From CAIYRG01 sp965247505 (GTDB taxonomy: Bacteria > Pseudomonadota > Alphaproteobacteria > Micropepsales > Micropepsaceae): a stretch of DNA of 64,000 nucleotides. The position numbers and the translations under genes are program-made. The stretch is taken from the NCBI GenBank assembly GCA_965247505.1, contig OZ252020.1, positions 4,092,001-4,156,000 on the forward strand, in the 5' to 3' direction. The notes under the pieces were generated by a model. That model did not search any database, was not told the DNA's origin, and saw only the letters and a program-made list of their open reading frames with translations. Shown piece by piece: positions 1 through 8,491 of this stretch; the stretch's first letter is position 1; the number at the start of each line of letters is the position of its first letter.

Positions 1-80
1 GGGTTTGCAGCACCCGGAGCCTAACGGCTCCAGGAGAGCGACACCTACCTCAACTTTTCAACATCGACCGGGACATCCCC
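1..80 (-). mobile_element. Right end of an IS256-family element (copy 0), cut by the window edge
   Basis: These bases are nearly identical to the right-hand ends of the three complete IS256-type copies further along, including the block just upstream of the transposase start and the terminal inverted repeat ending GACATCCCC. The transposase lies outside the window, to the left, and would read on the minus strand. The element's last base supplies the final G of a TAG stop in the neighbouring truncated gene. The flanking 8 bp cannot be tested for a target duplication because the other end is not in the window. Confidence 0.9.
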
Positions 81-658
81 TAAAAATCCATTGGACCGGT
101 GAGGCTCAAACCGAGCGTATCCACCACCAAACTGTCGCCTTCATAGTGACCAACAGAGTGGCCATAGGGACTTGGCTCCAGGTGTGGTGGGCGGAACTCA
201 TTAAGAAAAATGCGCCGCACTTGATTGTCGTGGTGATAGAGGATCGTGACCATGCCGGGTTCTTGCAGGAACTGGACCGGCTCGCGCAGCGTAAGAACAT
301 TTGGCACGCCGAAAGCCATGCAGAGCTGAAGCTGACTCCACAAGGGCTCTCCACGTTCTAATTCTGCAACCGCGCGTACGCGGACCGCTTCAGAGGCCCA
401 AGGTTGCAAAATCGGATTGCGGTAGTCACCGACCCAAACATTCATCGCTAAAAAACTAAGCCCCGGCATATTGACCACGGGCCCGGGCCCATCACCGCTG
501 GGTAGATAATGCGCGATCGCGTGTTCCCAATGGCCGGAGAAATCAGGGACCGCTGGTGCCGGCGCTCCCATTTTGCTGCAGCTACCAAGCACGGCGGCGG
601 GAGCTAAAACGAGAAAAGACAGCAGAGCTCTAGGTATTATGAGGGGGAACGGCGTCAC
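80..658 (-). pseudogene. Family A exported protein, 3' end removed by IS256
   Basis: It encodes a signal peptide ending in a lipoprotein-like LGSCSK (about residue 26), then a domain shared with the genes at 17349, 21595 and 63109. The shared features are a PDFSGHWE-like start, an RNPILQPWA segment and HSVGHYEGDSLVVDTLG near residue 170. The full-length relatives run to 280-300 residues. This one stops at 192, where the coding sequence meets the IS256 end and a hybrid TAG is formed, so roughly the last third is lost. Its ATG overlaps the TGA of the upstream DUF2147 gene (ATGA), which implies translational coupling. The function of the family is unknown. Confidence 0.8.
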
Positions 659-1164
659 CCGGCATTGGCCTCGCGCTGTGGGATTAATTCATTCGAATTG
701 CAGCGTTCGGCCGGTTCTTCTCCACGCGTAAACACTATGGTGCGGCCGAAGATCGGGCTCAGGACATAACCGCGAACCTCCAATGTGTCGCCTTCACCAA
801 GTTTCATTTCGCTGGAATAGGTCTTTCCGTCCTGTGGGTTGTAAATCCAACCATCTTCCCACTCGCCTGGAGCTTCGTTTGGTTTGAAAGCGCCAAAGAT
901 CTCAATACCACAGATTGCCCGCTGACGCAGATTTGGATCGGGGTTATAAATGTCGAAACGTTGAACGTCGTCGGTGCGTTCGCGCATGCCAACAACGGAG
1001 CCGCAAATACCGTCATCACAGGAGCTCACTTCAACTAGCCATCCATTCCTGTTCACCCAATAACCGTCCGCGTCGCCCGCTGTAGCCTGTGCCAATGCAG
1101 GTGAAACAGTGGCGATGCTTAGAAGGGTTGTGACGAGCAGGAAGCGAGCATTATTTTTCCGCAA
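655..1164 (-). CDS. DUF2147-like exported protein
   Basis: The protein has about 169 residues. After a signal peptide ending ALAQ, a small beta-rich domain follows with the DUF2147 pattern: GYWVNRNGWLVEV, a cysteine pair in SSCDDGICG, an ICGIEIFGAF segment, WEDGWIYNPQDGKTYSS and a late GYVLSPIFGRT. I chose TTG at 1164 because AGGAGA sits just upstream at normal spacing and the signal peptide then starts LRKNNARF; an upstream ATG at 1209 would add 15 residues before the signal sequence. It overlaps the following family A gene by 4 bp. DUF2147 proteins are periplasmic and of unknown activity. Confidence 0.85.
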   Translation of the reverse strand: MRKNNARFLLVTTLLSIATVSPALAQATAGDADGYWVNRNGWLVEVSSCDDGICGSVVGMRERTDDVQRFDIYNPDPNLRQRAICGIEIFGAFKPNEAPGEWEDGWIYNPQDGKTYSSEMKLGEGDTLEVRGYVLSPIFGRTIVFTRGEEPAERCNSNELIPQREANAG

Positions 1165-1555
1165 ATTAAGTCTCCTAATTGGTCGCTCCCACGACACTCG
1201 TTCGTACATAATTGGCGATCAGTCATCATATAACCAAGTCGTTCGAGCGCACCACGAATACGCCTCGCGATCAGCGAAAACGGGCAAAAATAGGACTTAA
1301 CCGTAAATTCAGTTTACTGAATCCGAAGCACATCAGGCCACGACAATGGTGCCTAAACCGACATTCCCCAGATGCCATCCAAATTCGTGGAAATCGTACC
1401 ACTTTCCCATCGCCAAGGGTGCTGTATCCCCTTTGCAGCCATCCGATGGCATGATTTTGGTAATCGGCCCGCGCTTGGAAGGCCACTCGGTCATTTTTCT
1501 CGCCATCCAGACACACTTCTCCTGTCGCTTTCTCCTCGCCGTCGATTCCCTCGGC
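1165..1555. other. Intergenic region between DUF2147 gene and IS1380 transposase; possible gene fragment
   Basis: The right part should contain the left end of the IS1380 element, but I could not align convincing inverted repeats. On the minus strand from about 1515 to 1333 an open frame reads plausibly as the C-terminus of a protein (containing KWYDFHEFGWHLGNVGLG, stop at 1333). It has no start of its own, and its upstream part would lie under the transposon, so it may be the tail of a gene split by IS1380. I do not recognise the family and no matching N-terminal part is visible right of the element. Confidence 0.35.
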
Positions 1556-2923
1556 CTACGCCGGAGCGGGTCTTCGCCGCAGATCATCAATCAAGCTCAG
1601 GATTTTCCGGAATAGGTCCCTCGGCACCGCCACCTCAGCCAATTGGAACGTAACGTAGCGGCCATGTCGGACAACCTTGGCCCCTATCTTCACCAGCTTG
1701 TCGCGCAACGTCGTCATCGACCAGTGCTCCACCTCCTTCGGCAAGGCCAGTGTCCACATGAAGCTGCCCAGATTATATGCCAGCGCATGAAGCTGGAGCC
1801 GAACGGCATTGTTGCGGAACTTGCGACATGACAGACGGGTCCAGTTGATGGCGTTCTTGCCTTCCTTGATGTGCTGCTCTGCCGTGCCACGGTGATTATA
1901 GAACGCCACCACCCGCTTGGTAGGGCGCGACAGATTAGTGACGATGAAACCGACGCGAGGAACCAGCTCGCCGGGATGCCACTCCACTTTGGCCACGACA
2001 CGGCGCTTCTTGTTCCACGATCCAGCCTGATAGCTGAAGCTGGCGTGGAAACGGCGAACATGGTCGGGCGGGCGACCGACAGGTCGCGTAAGCAGATGGG
2101 CAATGTTCCGCTGGAGAATCGCGTTCGCTTTGAGGCGGATGACGTAGAGTAATCCCTCGGCTTCGAGATATTCGTATATCTCCGGTGAGGCGAAGGCGGC
2201 ATCGCCACGAAAATACAGCCGCACCTTCCTTTCCTTATAGCGCATCACCACCGGCTCCAGAACATTCCGCAATCCGTCAGCACTGTGAACATTACCGGGG
2301 CGCAGGGAACATCTCTCCAAGTCGCCGAACTGGTTGAACAGGAACAGGGGATGATAGCAGGTGCAGCCGAAGTGGCCGTTGTAAGCTGTGCCTTCCTGGT
2401 CGCCATGGGTCGGGCTGACGGAGCTATCCATGTCGAGGATGATCATCTTCGGCGGATGGCGGTCATGAACCTTGTTGATCCACACCCCGTTCATGTCGGC
2501 CAAGGCTTCAACGTTCTCGTCGGCGGCCAATAGCTCCGTCTCGAAGCGTCCCATCTGGCTGGTGAAAGCGGCCTGTCTTTCGATGGCCTTGCCGCCGACA
2601 ATCCAGCGCATGGCGGGATCACGACCCAGACGATCGGCATCGTTCACGTCGTCGTATCCGCCAAGACGGCCAAAGACGGACTGACGGAACTGCCCCGTTA
2701 GGCCGTGCCATCCGTTCTTGCCGGTACGGCTGTCGTGGAAAACACCCTCGGCCATCTCAGTCAGGCCGAGGGTATCGTCAAGCTCCCGGTAGGCGAGCAA
2801 CCCGGCATCAGAGGTGATCTTGGAACCGTGGAATTCAAGCTTCAAGCGACGGTCAAAAACGACCCGAAGGCACCCTGGTTTCGATTCACCCATCGGGTGT
2901 GCCATATCCGCCGCTCCATGCAT
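1556..2923 (-). CDS. IS1380-family transposase
   Basis: The 455-residue DDE transposase has the IS1380-type core: a KITSDAGLLAYRELD segment at the N-terminus, DMDSSVSPTHGDQEGTAYNG near residue 165 with the first catalytic Asp, LYFRGDAAFASPEIYEYLE with the second Asp, and a late FYNHRGTAEQHIKEGKN carrying the Glu. It is full length and has no visible frameshift, so it may be functional. It lies between the DUF2147 gene and tRNA-Glu. The element ends were not resolved; they should fall within roughly 1480-1555 and 2925-3000. Confidence 0.9.
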   Translation of the reverse strand: MHGAADMAHPMGESKPGCLRVVFDRRLKLEFHGSKITSDAGLLAYRELDDTLGLTEMAEGVFHDSRTGKNGWHGLTGQFRQSVFGRLGGYDDVNDADRLGRDPAMRWIVGGKAIERQAAFTSQMGRFETELLAADENVEALADMNGVWINKVHDRHPPKMIILDMDSSVSPTHGDQEGTAYNGHFGCTCYHPLFLFNQFGDLERCSLRPGNVHSADGLRNVLEPVVMRYKERKVRLYFRGDAAFASPEIYEYLEAEGLLYVIRLKANAILQRNIAHLLTRPVGRPPDHVRRFHASFSYQAGSWNKKRRVVAKVEWHPGELVPRVGFIVTNLSRPTKRVVAFYNHRGTAEQHIKEGKNAINWTRLSCRKFRNNAVRLQLHALAYNLGSFMWTLALPKEVEHWSMTTLRDKLVKIGAKVVRHGRYVTFQLAEVAVPRDLFRKILSLIDDLRRRPAPA

Positions 2924-3109
2924 GCTACAACTTCATGATTCTTATAGAAGAATCGCCTTCTCGCCGCACTGAATATCGACGCTACTTGGGAAATACGGGC
3001 TAAAATGTCGAGGTGATTCGCAAGCAATAAGTTTTTGCGCGCGATAGCGGTGTCGGCCCGCCAGGCCCCCTTGCCACAGAGCCCCTGCGCCGCTATCACC
3101 CGGGCCGCT

Positions 3110-3184
3110 GCGCCCTTCGTCTATCGGCTAGGACTCAAGATTTTCATTCTTGCAAGAGGGGTTCGACTCCCCTAGGGCGTACCA
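3110..3184 (+). tRNA. tRNA-Glu (anticodon UUC)
   Basis: The sequence folds as a standard cloverleaf. The acceptor stem is GCGCCCT pairing AGGGCGT, with one G-T pair at the end. The anticodon stem CAAGA/TCTTG holds a seven-base loop TTTTCAT, giving anticodon TTC. The T arm is built on GGGGTTCGACTCCCC. The 3' CCA is encoded. It lies on the plus strand just right of the IS1380 element and faces the thermonuclease gene, which ends 35 bp beyond. No integrase or duplicated tRNA 3' end is seen nearby. Confidence 0.93.
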
Positions 3185-3219
3185 TAAAATCAAGAACTTT
3201 GGCAGCGACTCCCAGGAAT

Positions 3220-3768
3220 TTATTCGCACCAGGGAAGGCGCCGCCCAGTCCAGCTCCGTGCAAGGCCCTCGTCCTCCAAGACCTCACCAAGCGATCGTCC
3301 GCCGCGTGTTAAAACCCTTAATTTTCGTCCGAATTGGTCCTCGTCACGATTGCCCGTGGTTTCGATTTCGAACGGTCCGCTATTGAGTAATTGAAGGAGG
3401 CGTTGAGTGGCCTGTTCGCCTAAACGCGCTTCAAGCTCACAGCGCGCAGGATTTATTTCCGGTGTGTCGATATCTGCAATACGAATCGATTGGTGCTGGA
3501 AGTAAAAAGTATCGCCGTCGATGACGCAGTTGTCGTGCGGTGGACGCGCACAGCGGCGGAAATTAATGTCCGAAATGCCCTCGGCCCTTGTCGGCTGGTT
3601 ATGAACTATGATCGGTCCCGCGCCACCGGAGCTATCTCCCCTTCCGGCCAGACGCTCGAACACAAAGGCTGTGCCAATAGCGAGTATTAGTGCGAGGCCA
3701 CAGTAATCCTTAAGCCGCGCAAATCTGCGCGGCGATCTTCGCCTGCGAAACTTGACCACTTTTCCCAA
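3220..3768 (-). CDS. Membrane-anchored or exported thermonuclease-family (SNase-like) protein
   Basis: This 182-residue protein has an arginine-rich N-terminus, one hydrophobic segment at about residues 22-38, and then a staphylococcal nuclease-like OB fold. The diagnostic pieces are CVIDGDTFYFQHQSIRIADID, TPEINPARCE and a late DQFGRKLRVLTRGGRSLGEVL followed by GLARSWTGRRLPWC. The DGDTF and RIADIDTPE motifs match metal and nucleotide contact regions of the family. Such proteins are often secreted nucleases, but small alphaproteobacterial versions are uncharacterised. It converges on tRNA-Glu, and a second family member occurs at 54273. Confidence 0.85.
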   Translation of the reverse strand: MGKVVKFRRRRSPRRFARLKDYCGLALILAIGTAFVFERLAGRGDSSGGAGPIIVHNQPTRAEGISDINFRRCARPPHDNCVIDGDTFYFQHQSIRIADIDTPEINPARCELEARLGEQATQRLLQLLNSGPFEIETTGNRDEDQFGRKLRVLTRGGRSLGEVLEDEGLARSWTGRRLPWCE

Positions 3769-3882
3769 CCCAGCCCGGAGCCTCTTCCCGAACGACTTAG
3801 GAATGCTCCGCCCATTACCTTAACGGCAAATGAATCCCAACCACAGCCCAGGAAATATATCCCCAAAGGGAAGAGTCTCAAC

Positions 3883-3921
3883 AAAAAAGCCGGCGCAATC
3901 GATGACTGCACCGGCCCTTTT
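3883..3921. terminator. Probable bidirectional intrinsic terminator
   Basis: An A-rich run precedes GCCGGCGCA, a nine-base loop, then TGCACCGGC and CCTTTT. The stem is nine pairs with one G-T wobble. With A and T runs on opposite sides it could stop transcripts from either strand. It sits just downstream of the cytochrome/propeller gene, which ends at 3946 on the minus strand. Confidence 0.75.
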
Positions 3922-3945
3922 CAAGAATATTAAGATGAGATCGTG

Positions 3946-5214
3946 TCAGTCAGCGTCGCTGATATTAATTCTCATAATATTGTTGGAACTGCCTTGATGG
4001 AGCAAAAGGTCGCCATCGCGGGTTGCCCTGCCATGACGGGCAATTGCGCCATAGAAGCCCTGCTCCGATGGAATGACCCAAGACTGGAATGTTTCGGTCG
4101 CCGGATCGAAACGCACAAGAGCGTCGGGGCGCTTGCCGGATTCATCATACCAAATGATGTCGTCGATCACTTCCATGAAATAAGGCTCGGAGTTTGCTCC
4201 GCTTGGCGAAGGCCATTCGGTAATTTCTTCGGTTTCCGGATTGAGCCGCGCTATGGTTCCACGCACGGTATCGCCATACCAAACCATACCATCGCTGGTG
4301 ATCGCGAGCCGGCGCGCCCAACTGGAAGGGTGCGCCATTGCATAGGTACGGACATCCATCGTGTCGGTGTCGACACGATAGAGGCAGGGCGAGTTTCTGC
4401 AATTAACCCAAAGATCGCCATTGGGATCGAATTTGAGCGAATAGGGACGCGAATTTTCAACCGGCATCACCATGAGCTTGATATCGCCATCGTCCACCGA
4501 CGGATCGAGGCGACCGATCATGTTCCCAAATTGCGAAGAGAACCACATGATGCCGTCGGAATCGAACACCATGGTATGGGGATCGCGCGCCGTAGGATCG
4601 GGCATCGGATAGATTTTCATCTCTTCGGTCGCGGGATCGAACCTAATAATTGTGGCGTTGCCATTGCCTGAAACCCATATATTTCCATGCCCATCCGGCG
4701 TCACGCTATGCGGATTCGAGCTTGGGGGTAGCGGATACTCCGTCATTTCGCCCGTCTCGGGATTCAACCGGCCCAAGAGATTGCCCGCCGGATACTGGCC
4801 GACCCACCAAATTAATCCATCCGGTGCCTCCACGGGGTCACGCGCCATCTGACCAAGTGTGGGGACTTTCCAATTATCGAACGAAACATTGACTGGTCCC
4901 TCGACAATGTTAGGACGGCGCGTATCGGTCGCCGGAAAATTCGTGGCGAGGTAATCTACAATGGTGTCGAGCTGAGGCTGTCCTTCCAAATGCACCATGG
5001 AAAGCACCAGCAGGCGCCAATGCTCCTCCGAATAGCCGCCAACGCGGTTGATGTAATTGGTTTGGTGGCAAGTCACACAGAAGGTCTCGACCAGTGCTTT
5101 ACCTTCGCCGTCCGGCAGGGCAGGGCCGTCGGCAGCTAAGCCTGGGCCAGTGATACAGGCCAATCCCGTTGCAAGGGCAGCAACCGACAAACGCGTAACC
5201 AATTGTCTGGACAT
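3946..5214 (-). CDS. Exported cytochrome c fused to a Vgb-like (virginiamycin B lyase-type) beta-propeller
   Basis: About 422 residues. The signal peptide ends near LAADGP. A single haem c motif, CVTCH, follows at about residue 47 in a short cytochrome-like segment (GEGKALVETFCVTCHQ). The rest is a repeated propeller of Vgb/SMP-30 type: blades such as DPVEAPDGLIWWVGQYPAGN, RFDPATEEMKIYPMPDP, DSDGIMWFSSQFGNMIGRLD and ITSDGMVWYGDTVRGTIARL. ATG at 5214 was chosen because CAGGAG lies upstream and the signal peptide begins there, although the frame is open further. A close paralogue is at 33443. The substrate is unknown; the haem suggests a periplasmic redox role (inference). Confidence 0.85.
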   Translation of the reverse strand: MSRQLVTRLSVAALATGLACITGPGLAADGPALPDGEGKALVETFCVTCHQTNYINRVGGYSEEHWRLLVLSMVHLEGQPQLDTIVDYLATNFPATDTRRPNIVEGPVNVSFDNWKVPTLGQMARDPVEAPDGLIWWVGQYPAGNLLGRLNPETGEMTEYPLPPSSNPHSVTPDGHGNIWVSGNGNATIIRFDPATEEMKIYPMPDPTARDPHTMVFDSDGIMWFSSQFGNMIGRLDPSVDDGDIKLMVMPVENSRPYSLKFDPNGDLWVNCRNSPCLYRVDTDTMDVRTYAMAHPSSWARRLAITSDGMVWYGDTVRGTIARLNPETEEITEWPSPSGANSEPYFMEVIDDIIWYDESGKRPDALVRFDPATETFQSWVIPSEQGFYGAIARHGRATRDGDLLLHQGSSNNIMRINISDAD

Positions 5215-5432
5215 AAAACCACTCCTGTTTCGAAATCGAAGATTGGCGCATATTTTACATGGCCTCACGGCTTGGAACGAGGGAAATCTTTCCGAATACA
5301 CGCCGAATTTTAGCTTTTGTCGCTTGAATGGCCCCAATGGCCGAGACAACGCTCAAACGGGACGCATTTTGATGGGCACGAAAAGCGCCGCACTTTGCAG
5401 CGCGACGCACCTTTCCAACGATGGATTAGCGT

Positions 5433-6044
5433 CTAGGCACCATCCATGAACCGTCCATTGGTGATGAACTCTTGCGCTTCCTGTGCATCAAGGTCGCCAT
5501 GTTCCGGGCGAACCGTTGCCGAAAACAAATAAAAGATCCCATTTTCGAAATAACAGCCATTGTGCATACGACCTACACCGTCATGGCGGTCGACGACGAC
5601 TTGGTGGCCATAGACGGCTCGATTGCCGTTGTCGACGCGAATGAAAGTATTCTTCTGCTCGACACCGGACTCTTCCGTTAAATAAGCGCATTCGCCCATG
5701 ATGGATGCGCCCATGCCGACGCGATCGGGAAGCGCCACAATCGTCACTTCGTAGTCAATGTTATCGGCGCTGGCTGTAAGGATCGTGGAAGGCGCCTCGC
5801 CAGCGACTTCCGGGTCGCGATCCACGGTCATCGGCCAGTCCCAATAAACACCTTCAGAACGTACAGGCTCCACCGGAAAGCGTTTGGAGAGCGCGAGGTC
5901 TTCGAATTCGTATTCTTGCCAGCCGACACCGGCAATCTCCGGCGTATCCTCTCCGGCCGTTTGGTCAGAAGGCTGTCCGCACGTGGCAAGCGCTCCTGCC
6001 GCTATCAGTGCCATGGCTCCCATGGCCGCATTTGATCGGCGCAT
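5433..6044 (-). CDS. Family C exported protein, possible lipoprotein
   Basis: The protein has 203 residues. A short signal sequence ends in ALATCGQ, which resembles a lipobox although Thr precedes the Cys, and an acidic linker follows. The domain starts at WQEYEFEDLALSKRFPVEP and has an IDYEVTIVALPDRVG strand and a later CYFENGIFYLFSATV strand. The FPVEP start and the YEVT(I/V)V strand are shared with genes at 15166, 6294 (more distant) and 62267, which I call family C. I know no function. It is divergent from the next family C gene at 6294, with about 250 bp between them. Confidence 0.7.
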   Translation of the reverse strand: MRRSNAAMGAMALIAAGALATCGQPSDQTAGEDTPEIAGVGWQEYEFEDLALSKRFPVEPVRSEGVYWDWPMTVDRDPEVAGEAPSTILTASADNIDYEVTIVALPDRVGMGASIMGECAYLTEESGVEQKNTFIRVDNGNRAVYGHQVVVDRHDGVGRMHNGCYFENGIFYLFSATVRPEHGDLDAQEAQEFITNGRFMDGA

Positions 6045-6293
6045 TTAAAATTGCTCCCAATAAAGAGTACCAACAACGGCTATCCATCTTACTATATCGC
6101 CCGTTTCTTTTTCCGTCAGGGCAAGTTTGTCAATGGGGCTCAATGGACCGCCGGGACGGTTGCGGCAATATTTCCAGTGGAATTCAGTGAATTGGCCATT
6201 TCGAGGACGTCCGAGGCAAGTTGTCCGAGGTGGCCGCCAATAGTTCGCCATGCTAATCTCAAACCCATAATCAGAAGAAGGGAAGGGCGTAAT

Positions 6294-7067
6294 ATGAGAC
6301 TCGATTCACCTAAATACGTGGCACCGGCCATGGCGCTTGCTGCGTGCATTCTTTCATCCGCGCTTCTACCCTCATCAGCCCAAGCGCAAGAGGTAATGGC
6401 GCGCGGCTATTACAACCACATCGAGTCGCGGATATCTGTATTTTTTCCGAGTGTTACGAGCGTCGACCAGGTCGATATAGAGCAATTTACATACGGCCCG
6501 ATGGAAGACGGTCACTTAATCGAATCTGCTTACCGTGCCTCTCATACAGGTGCAGAAGGGACGCGCTATCGTGTAACAGCGGTTGATTTTGCGACCCCTG
6601 AAGTGGAAGCGTTGGGTGTTCGCTATGGTTATGACGGCACGATCATCAAGTCCGCGATGGCCCATGCGGCGACCAATTATCGCGAACTTGGCGAGGTCAC
6701 ATATGACCAAGCTACTGTGGTCGAATTTATTCCTTCTCACCAACTGCACGTCACATTGCCAAATGGGCGCATATTGTATGTGCTTTTTGTTTATCACCGT
6801 GATGACGAATTGGCTCAGCGGCGGCTAATTATTGCAGAAGCGGAGACGGCTCCGCGTGCACGCCAACCAGGGCTATTCTTATCCTCAATCGGCATCCTCA
6901 ATCCTGAATATTTTGGAACGGAAGCCGATCACACCTATTGGCGTGTGCGCTATACGCGCCCCGGTCCACCCTTACACCTCGGCGAACTGGTTGCGACTCA
7001 GCCTTGGGGCATGGGCGTGTTCGAAGAGGAAATGTCGGCAGGCGGTGAGGCGTTGCCACCGCAGTAA
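6294..7067 (+). CDS. Family C-like exported protein
   Basis: The protein has 257 residues with a clear signal peptide ending SAQAQE. A domain with SRISVFFPS, a GTRYRVTAVDFATPEVEALG strand and NGRILYVLFVYH follows the order seen in family C (a FP-containing first strand, a Y-V-T-V-D strand, then a hydrophobic strand). The C-terminal third (YFGTEADHTYWRVRY and beyond) is extra. ATG at 6294 was preferred over an upstream in-frame start because GGAAGGG precedes it and the signal peptide begins there. The divergent arrangement with 5433 suggests a shared regulatory region. The function is unknown. Confidence 0.72.
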   Translation: MRLDSPKYVAPAMALAACILSSALLPSSAQAQEVMARGYYNHIESRISVFFPSVTSVDQVDIEQFTYGPMEDGHLIESAYRASHTGAEGTRYRVTAVDFATPEVEALGVRYGYDGTIIKSAMAHAATNYRELGEVTYDQATVVEFIPSHQLHVTLPNGRILYVLFVYHRDDELAQRRLIIAEAETAPRARQPGLFLSSIGILNPEYFGTEADHTYWRVRYTRPGPPLHLGELVATQPWGMGVFEEEMSAGGEALPPQ

Positions 7068-7158
7068 TCGCGTAGGCATTTTGTAAGGAGATCGTCAGTC
7101 TCGCCGACGCCCCCGCGCTGTATGGTCTGCATAGATGCGCGGCTATATGGCGTTTGCT

Positions 7159-7554
7159 CTACTCGCCCGCCCGGAACCGCGTAGGCATTGGATAGACGTT
7201 CGGCGCACCGGGTTCTATTGGCGAACTGGGCTCTGCCGGTGGACGTGGCTCATTCTGCGGGTTCAGCTCTGCCGTCGAACGAGATTCGATCGGCTCGCTT
7301 TCTTTGGCATCCGTGGTTTTGGCGTGTGTCTGCTCCGGTTCGGGTAGCGCGATTGATTCTACGGTAGCGCGACCTTGAACTTCATACATGGCAATAGCCT
7401 GACATAGGTAAAAGGACCGCTGCGTATAGCGATCACGCATTTCCTTTGCGAAAGCATCGGCCTCTTCGAAGGACGTAAATGCCTGGCCCGCAGGACCAAC
7501 CGTTTGCACAGTGTCGCTATGCGCCCGCAGGACAACAAACACGGGATTGCTCAT
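7159..7554 (-). CDS. Hypothetical cytosolic protein with proline-rich tail
   Basis: This 131-residue protein has no signal peptide. The first 65 residues look folded (VFVVLRAHSDTVQTVGPAGQ, then a helix FTSFEEADAFAKEMRDRY). The C-terminal half is low in complexity, rich in Pro, Glu and Ser (PRPPAEPSSPIEPGAP), and probably disordered. GGAGGG precedes the ATG. I do not recognise the family. The ORF is on the minus strand between plus-strand family C and the gene at 7775, with gaps of about 90 and 220 bp that hold nothing I can identify. Confidence 0.55.
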   Translation of the reverse strand: MSNPVFVVLRAHSDTVQTVGPAGQAFTSFEEADAFAKEMRDRYTQRSFYLCQAIAMYEVQGRATVESIALPEPEQTHAKTTDAKESEPIESRSTAELNPQNEPRPPAEPSSPIEPGAPNVYPMPTRFRAGE

Positions 7555-7774
7555 TACGCACCCTCCTTAGTCTCAGGCACAAGCCCAACGGAGTAATATC
7601 GTTTGAGAGAGACTCTCAGCGCCCATAGATACGACAGATGGGTAAAGCTAGGTCGATTCTATTGCGTAGGAAAAGCGTAAGGGGAGCAGCAATCCGAATA
7701 AATCAGTGTGAACAGCGTCGGTTTTGAATTGACTGTTGCAAGTTTTAGACTTCGATTTTTTGCGCCAACTGATT

Positions 7775-8170
7775 CTATTGCGGCTTGCCGACCGGCAGCT
7801 TTCCAGGGTCTTGCAGAAAAATCGCCATGAATTCTCGTATTTTTTCTGCGTGTTCGCGCGGGACTTGATAAGACATTTCCATGCCGCCAGTAAGCCGGAA
7901 GGAAAAAATCATATGTTTGAAATCTGGGGACGGTGAAGCGGCGAAGTTTTCGCACGGCAGGATGTGTTTGGCATTAGGGTCGACCTCCTGCACCTGCAGA
8001 CATTTGGCAAATCCCGTTGATGCTGTCTGCATCAGTTCCATGAGTTGCTCAAACGGAAAGGAAAATATGGCTTCATTTTCTCCACTCTTAAAGCGGATGA
8101 GCGCATGTCGTCCGTCCTCTGTGGTCTCTACACCGGTGATTTCGGTTACGTTGACCGCTTGAACTTTCAT
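7775..8170 (-). CDS. Hypothetical cytosolic protein
   Basis: This 131-residue protein has no signal peptide or membrane segment. A beta-rich N-terminal part (VQAVNVTEITGVETTEDGRH, ALIRFKSGENEAIFSFPFEQ) leads to a short helix, and the C-terminal part contains KHMIFSFRLTGGMEMSYQVP and a final helix AEKIREFMAIFLQ. The pattern resembles a small domain repeated twice, each with a strand followed by an FxF or SY strand and helix, but I cannot assign a family. A purine-rich GAGAGAT precedes the start. Confidence 0.6.
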   Translation of the reverse strand: MKVQAVNVTEITGVETTEDGRHALIRFKSGENEAIFSFPFEQLMELMQTASTGFAKCLQVQEVDPNAKHILPCENFAASPSPDFKHMIFSFRLTGGMEMSYQVPREHAEKIREFMAIFLQDPGKLPVGKPQ

Positions 8171-8417
8171 ATCTCTCGAATTCCTTATTCCACTTCAATT
8201 TGAAGCGCCCCCAAAGCTTGGAAACGCTCCGCCGCAATGGCAGTTAGCCTGTCGATAAAACGATGTAAAGAAGCTAACAACACCGCGGCCAGGCTTAGAG
8301 CCTTGATGCGCCAATGCGATGATATTTGTCCGATAGTGTGCCAGTTTGGTTTCCGCCAAATGGCCCCGCCCAGTTAGGATTTGAGTTAGATCGCGTTCGG
8401 ATATACTCAAGCCCTGC

Positions 8418-8472
8418 CAGAAACAACAAACCCAGAAACAACAAACCCAGAAACAACAAACCCAGAAACAAC
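8418..8472. repeat. 15-bp tandem repeat, 3.7 units
   Basis: The unit CAGAAACAACAAACC is repeated exactly three times, followed by the first ten bases of a fourth unit. It lies just upstream of the DUF1993 gene (start 8492), so it would be in that gene's promoter or 5' leader. In the opposite strand it creates a spurious Cys/Trp-rich reading frame. No spacers are present, so it is not a CRISPR array. Confidence 0.95.
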
Positions 8473-8491
8473 TAGCAAGGAACGCAAACCC

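Noticed and set aside
3110..3184. tRNA-Glu as an integration site of a genomic island
   Set aside because: No integrase and no repeated tRNA 3' end were found; the neighbour is only an IS1380 element.
8418..8472. Possible CRISPR array
   Set aside because: The repeats are directly adjacent with no spacers, and no cas genes are present.
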